A stretch of 64,000 bases of DNA, taken from positions 4,774,001 to 4,838,000 of the forward strand of contig OZ020489.1 in assembly GCA_963971405.1 (NCBI GenBank), in the 5' to 3' direction. A program made the translations under genes and the position numbers. The notes beneath the pieces were generated by a model. That model ran no database searches and was not told the DNA's origin. It saw only the letters and a list, made by a program, of their open reading frames with translations. This DNA comes from Psococerastis gibbosa (Eukaryota; Arthropoda; Insecta; Psocodea; Psocidae). Below are positions 63,563-64,000 of this stretch, piece after piece; position 1 is the first letter of the stretch; each line of letters begins with the position of its first letter.

Positions 63563-63724
63563 CATCGTGAGTAGAAGAACAACGCAATGATCCACAGTAA
63601 AATTCTTTAATAGTGACCGGTCTCGGATAAAATTATCATCATCTGATGATGGATTTTATCCGAAACCGGTCACTATTAAAGAATTTTACTGTAGATCATT
63701 GCTTTCTTCTTCTACTCATGATGA
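63563..63724. repeat. Long inverted repeat (foldback)
   Basis: The left arm AATTCTTTAATAGTGACCGG (63,601) pairs with CCGGTCACTATTAAAGAATT on the right, extending outward through GATC(A/C)A...AGTAGAAGAA. The loop is ATCATCATCTGATGATGG, itself partly palindromic. Probably a MITE or foldback element. Confidence 0.8.
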
Positions 63725-64000
63725 TGGTAAAAAAAAAAAAATGAAATTTCCACACTTTTCTAGAAATTTTCCCCACACGTAGAGTATTATAGAATAACTA
63801 TAATAATTGTACAGTATCTTAAACAAACACAAGAACTATGACTATAACTTTAACTTAACATTGCAGCTTAAAACAGGCTTAGCATGATCCATCGAACACT
63901 CCTCACACAGTGCCAAGTCAACAAGGCTAGTCATTGTAAGATAGTACTTGTGTTTTTGTACCATAACTAACGAAAACAAAAACCATAACTTAAACAAAAC
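63725..64000. other. Window end, no gene seen
   Basis: AT-rich with an A13 run near 63,730. The TAF1B zinc-ribbon exon was not recognised here. Confidence 0.5.

Noticed and set aside
63512-63565. Minus-strand stretch reading SKFHEVTKETLTR, which recalls the QEV-T end of the TAF1B zinc ribbon
   Set aside because: The frame that gives the resemblance leaves two bases at the only donor, while the next exon needs one; no acceptor is visible before it and it adjoins a foldback repeat.

Overview
This window is animal nuclear DNA, most likely from an insect or another arthropod with a large, repeat-rich genome. The signs are spliced exons with GT-AG junctions, MADF/BESS-type and Myb/SANT-type exons, a spliced TAF1B gene, and dense Jockey-, R1-, BEL/Pao- and gypsy-like retrotransposons with hAT, mariner, Transib and P-like DNA transposons and tRNA-type SINEs. 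No bacterial-style operon, rRNA, canonical tRNA or CRISPR array is visible. Species cannot be fixed from the sequence alone.

Layout. 0-1.6 kb is AT-rich with no recognisable gene. 1.69-3.68 kb is a dead Jockey-type LINE (family C). 3.69-7.33 kb is a degenerate copy of a second LINE (family A). 7.33-8.23 kb holds a GC-rich minisatellite and an R1-like Gag fragment. 8.26-14.04 kb is a host MADF-BESS-type gene whose last exon is split by an apparently intact 4.25-kb Transib transposon, a relative of the RAG1 recombinase, with TIRs beginning CACAGTG and a 5-bp CGCCG target duplication. 14.3-18.7 kb contains a mariner 5' end, Myb/SANT-like exons, a duplicated proline-rich exon and a BEL/Pao fragment. 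19.6-22.3 kb holds hAT/ZMYM-like and mariner remnants. 22.9-28.0 kb is a nearly intact copy of LINE family A with a poly(A) tail. 28.6-38.5 kb is a gypsy-like element with an amplified 264-274-bp repeat, separated by a Jockey-type LINE (family B) that itself carries a 2.3-kb hAT inserted in its endonuclease SDH motif. 38.5-44.5 kb has hAT/ZBED remnants and a broken THAP/P-element-like transposase. 45.9-48.06 kb is a non-autonomous hAT-like element with an exact 8-bp target duplication.

51.3-63.3 kb on the minus strand is a host gene reconstructed exon by exon as TAF1B, the RRN7/TFIIB-like subunit of the RNA polymerase I factor SL1. Eleven exons were found. All joins are in frame except one, between the third and fourth exons listed. 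The N-terminal zinc ribbon and the last exon(s) were not found. Its introns are full of tRNA-type SINEs, LINE 3' tails and foldback MITEs, several of them in inverted pairs around single exons.

The two clear host loci (MADF-BESS and TAF1B) therefore sit in a graveyard of transposons. A few elements are recent enough that target duplications and reading frames can still be read, notably the Transib and the two hAT elements.
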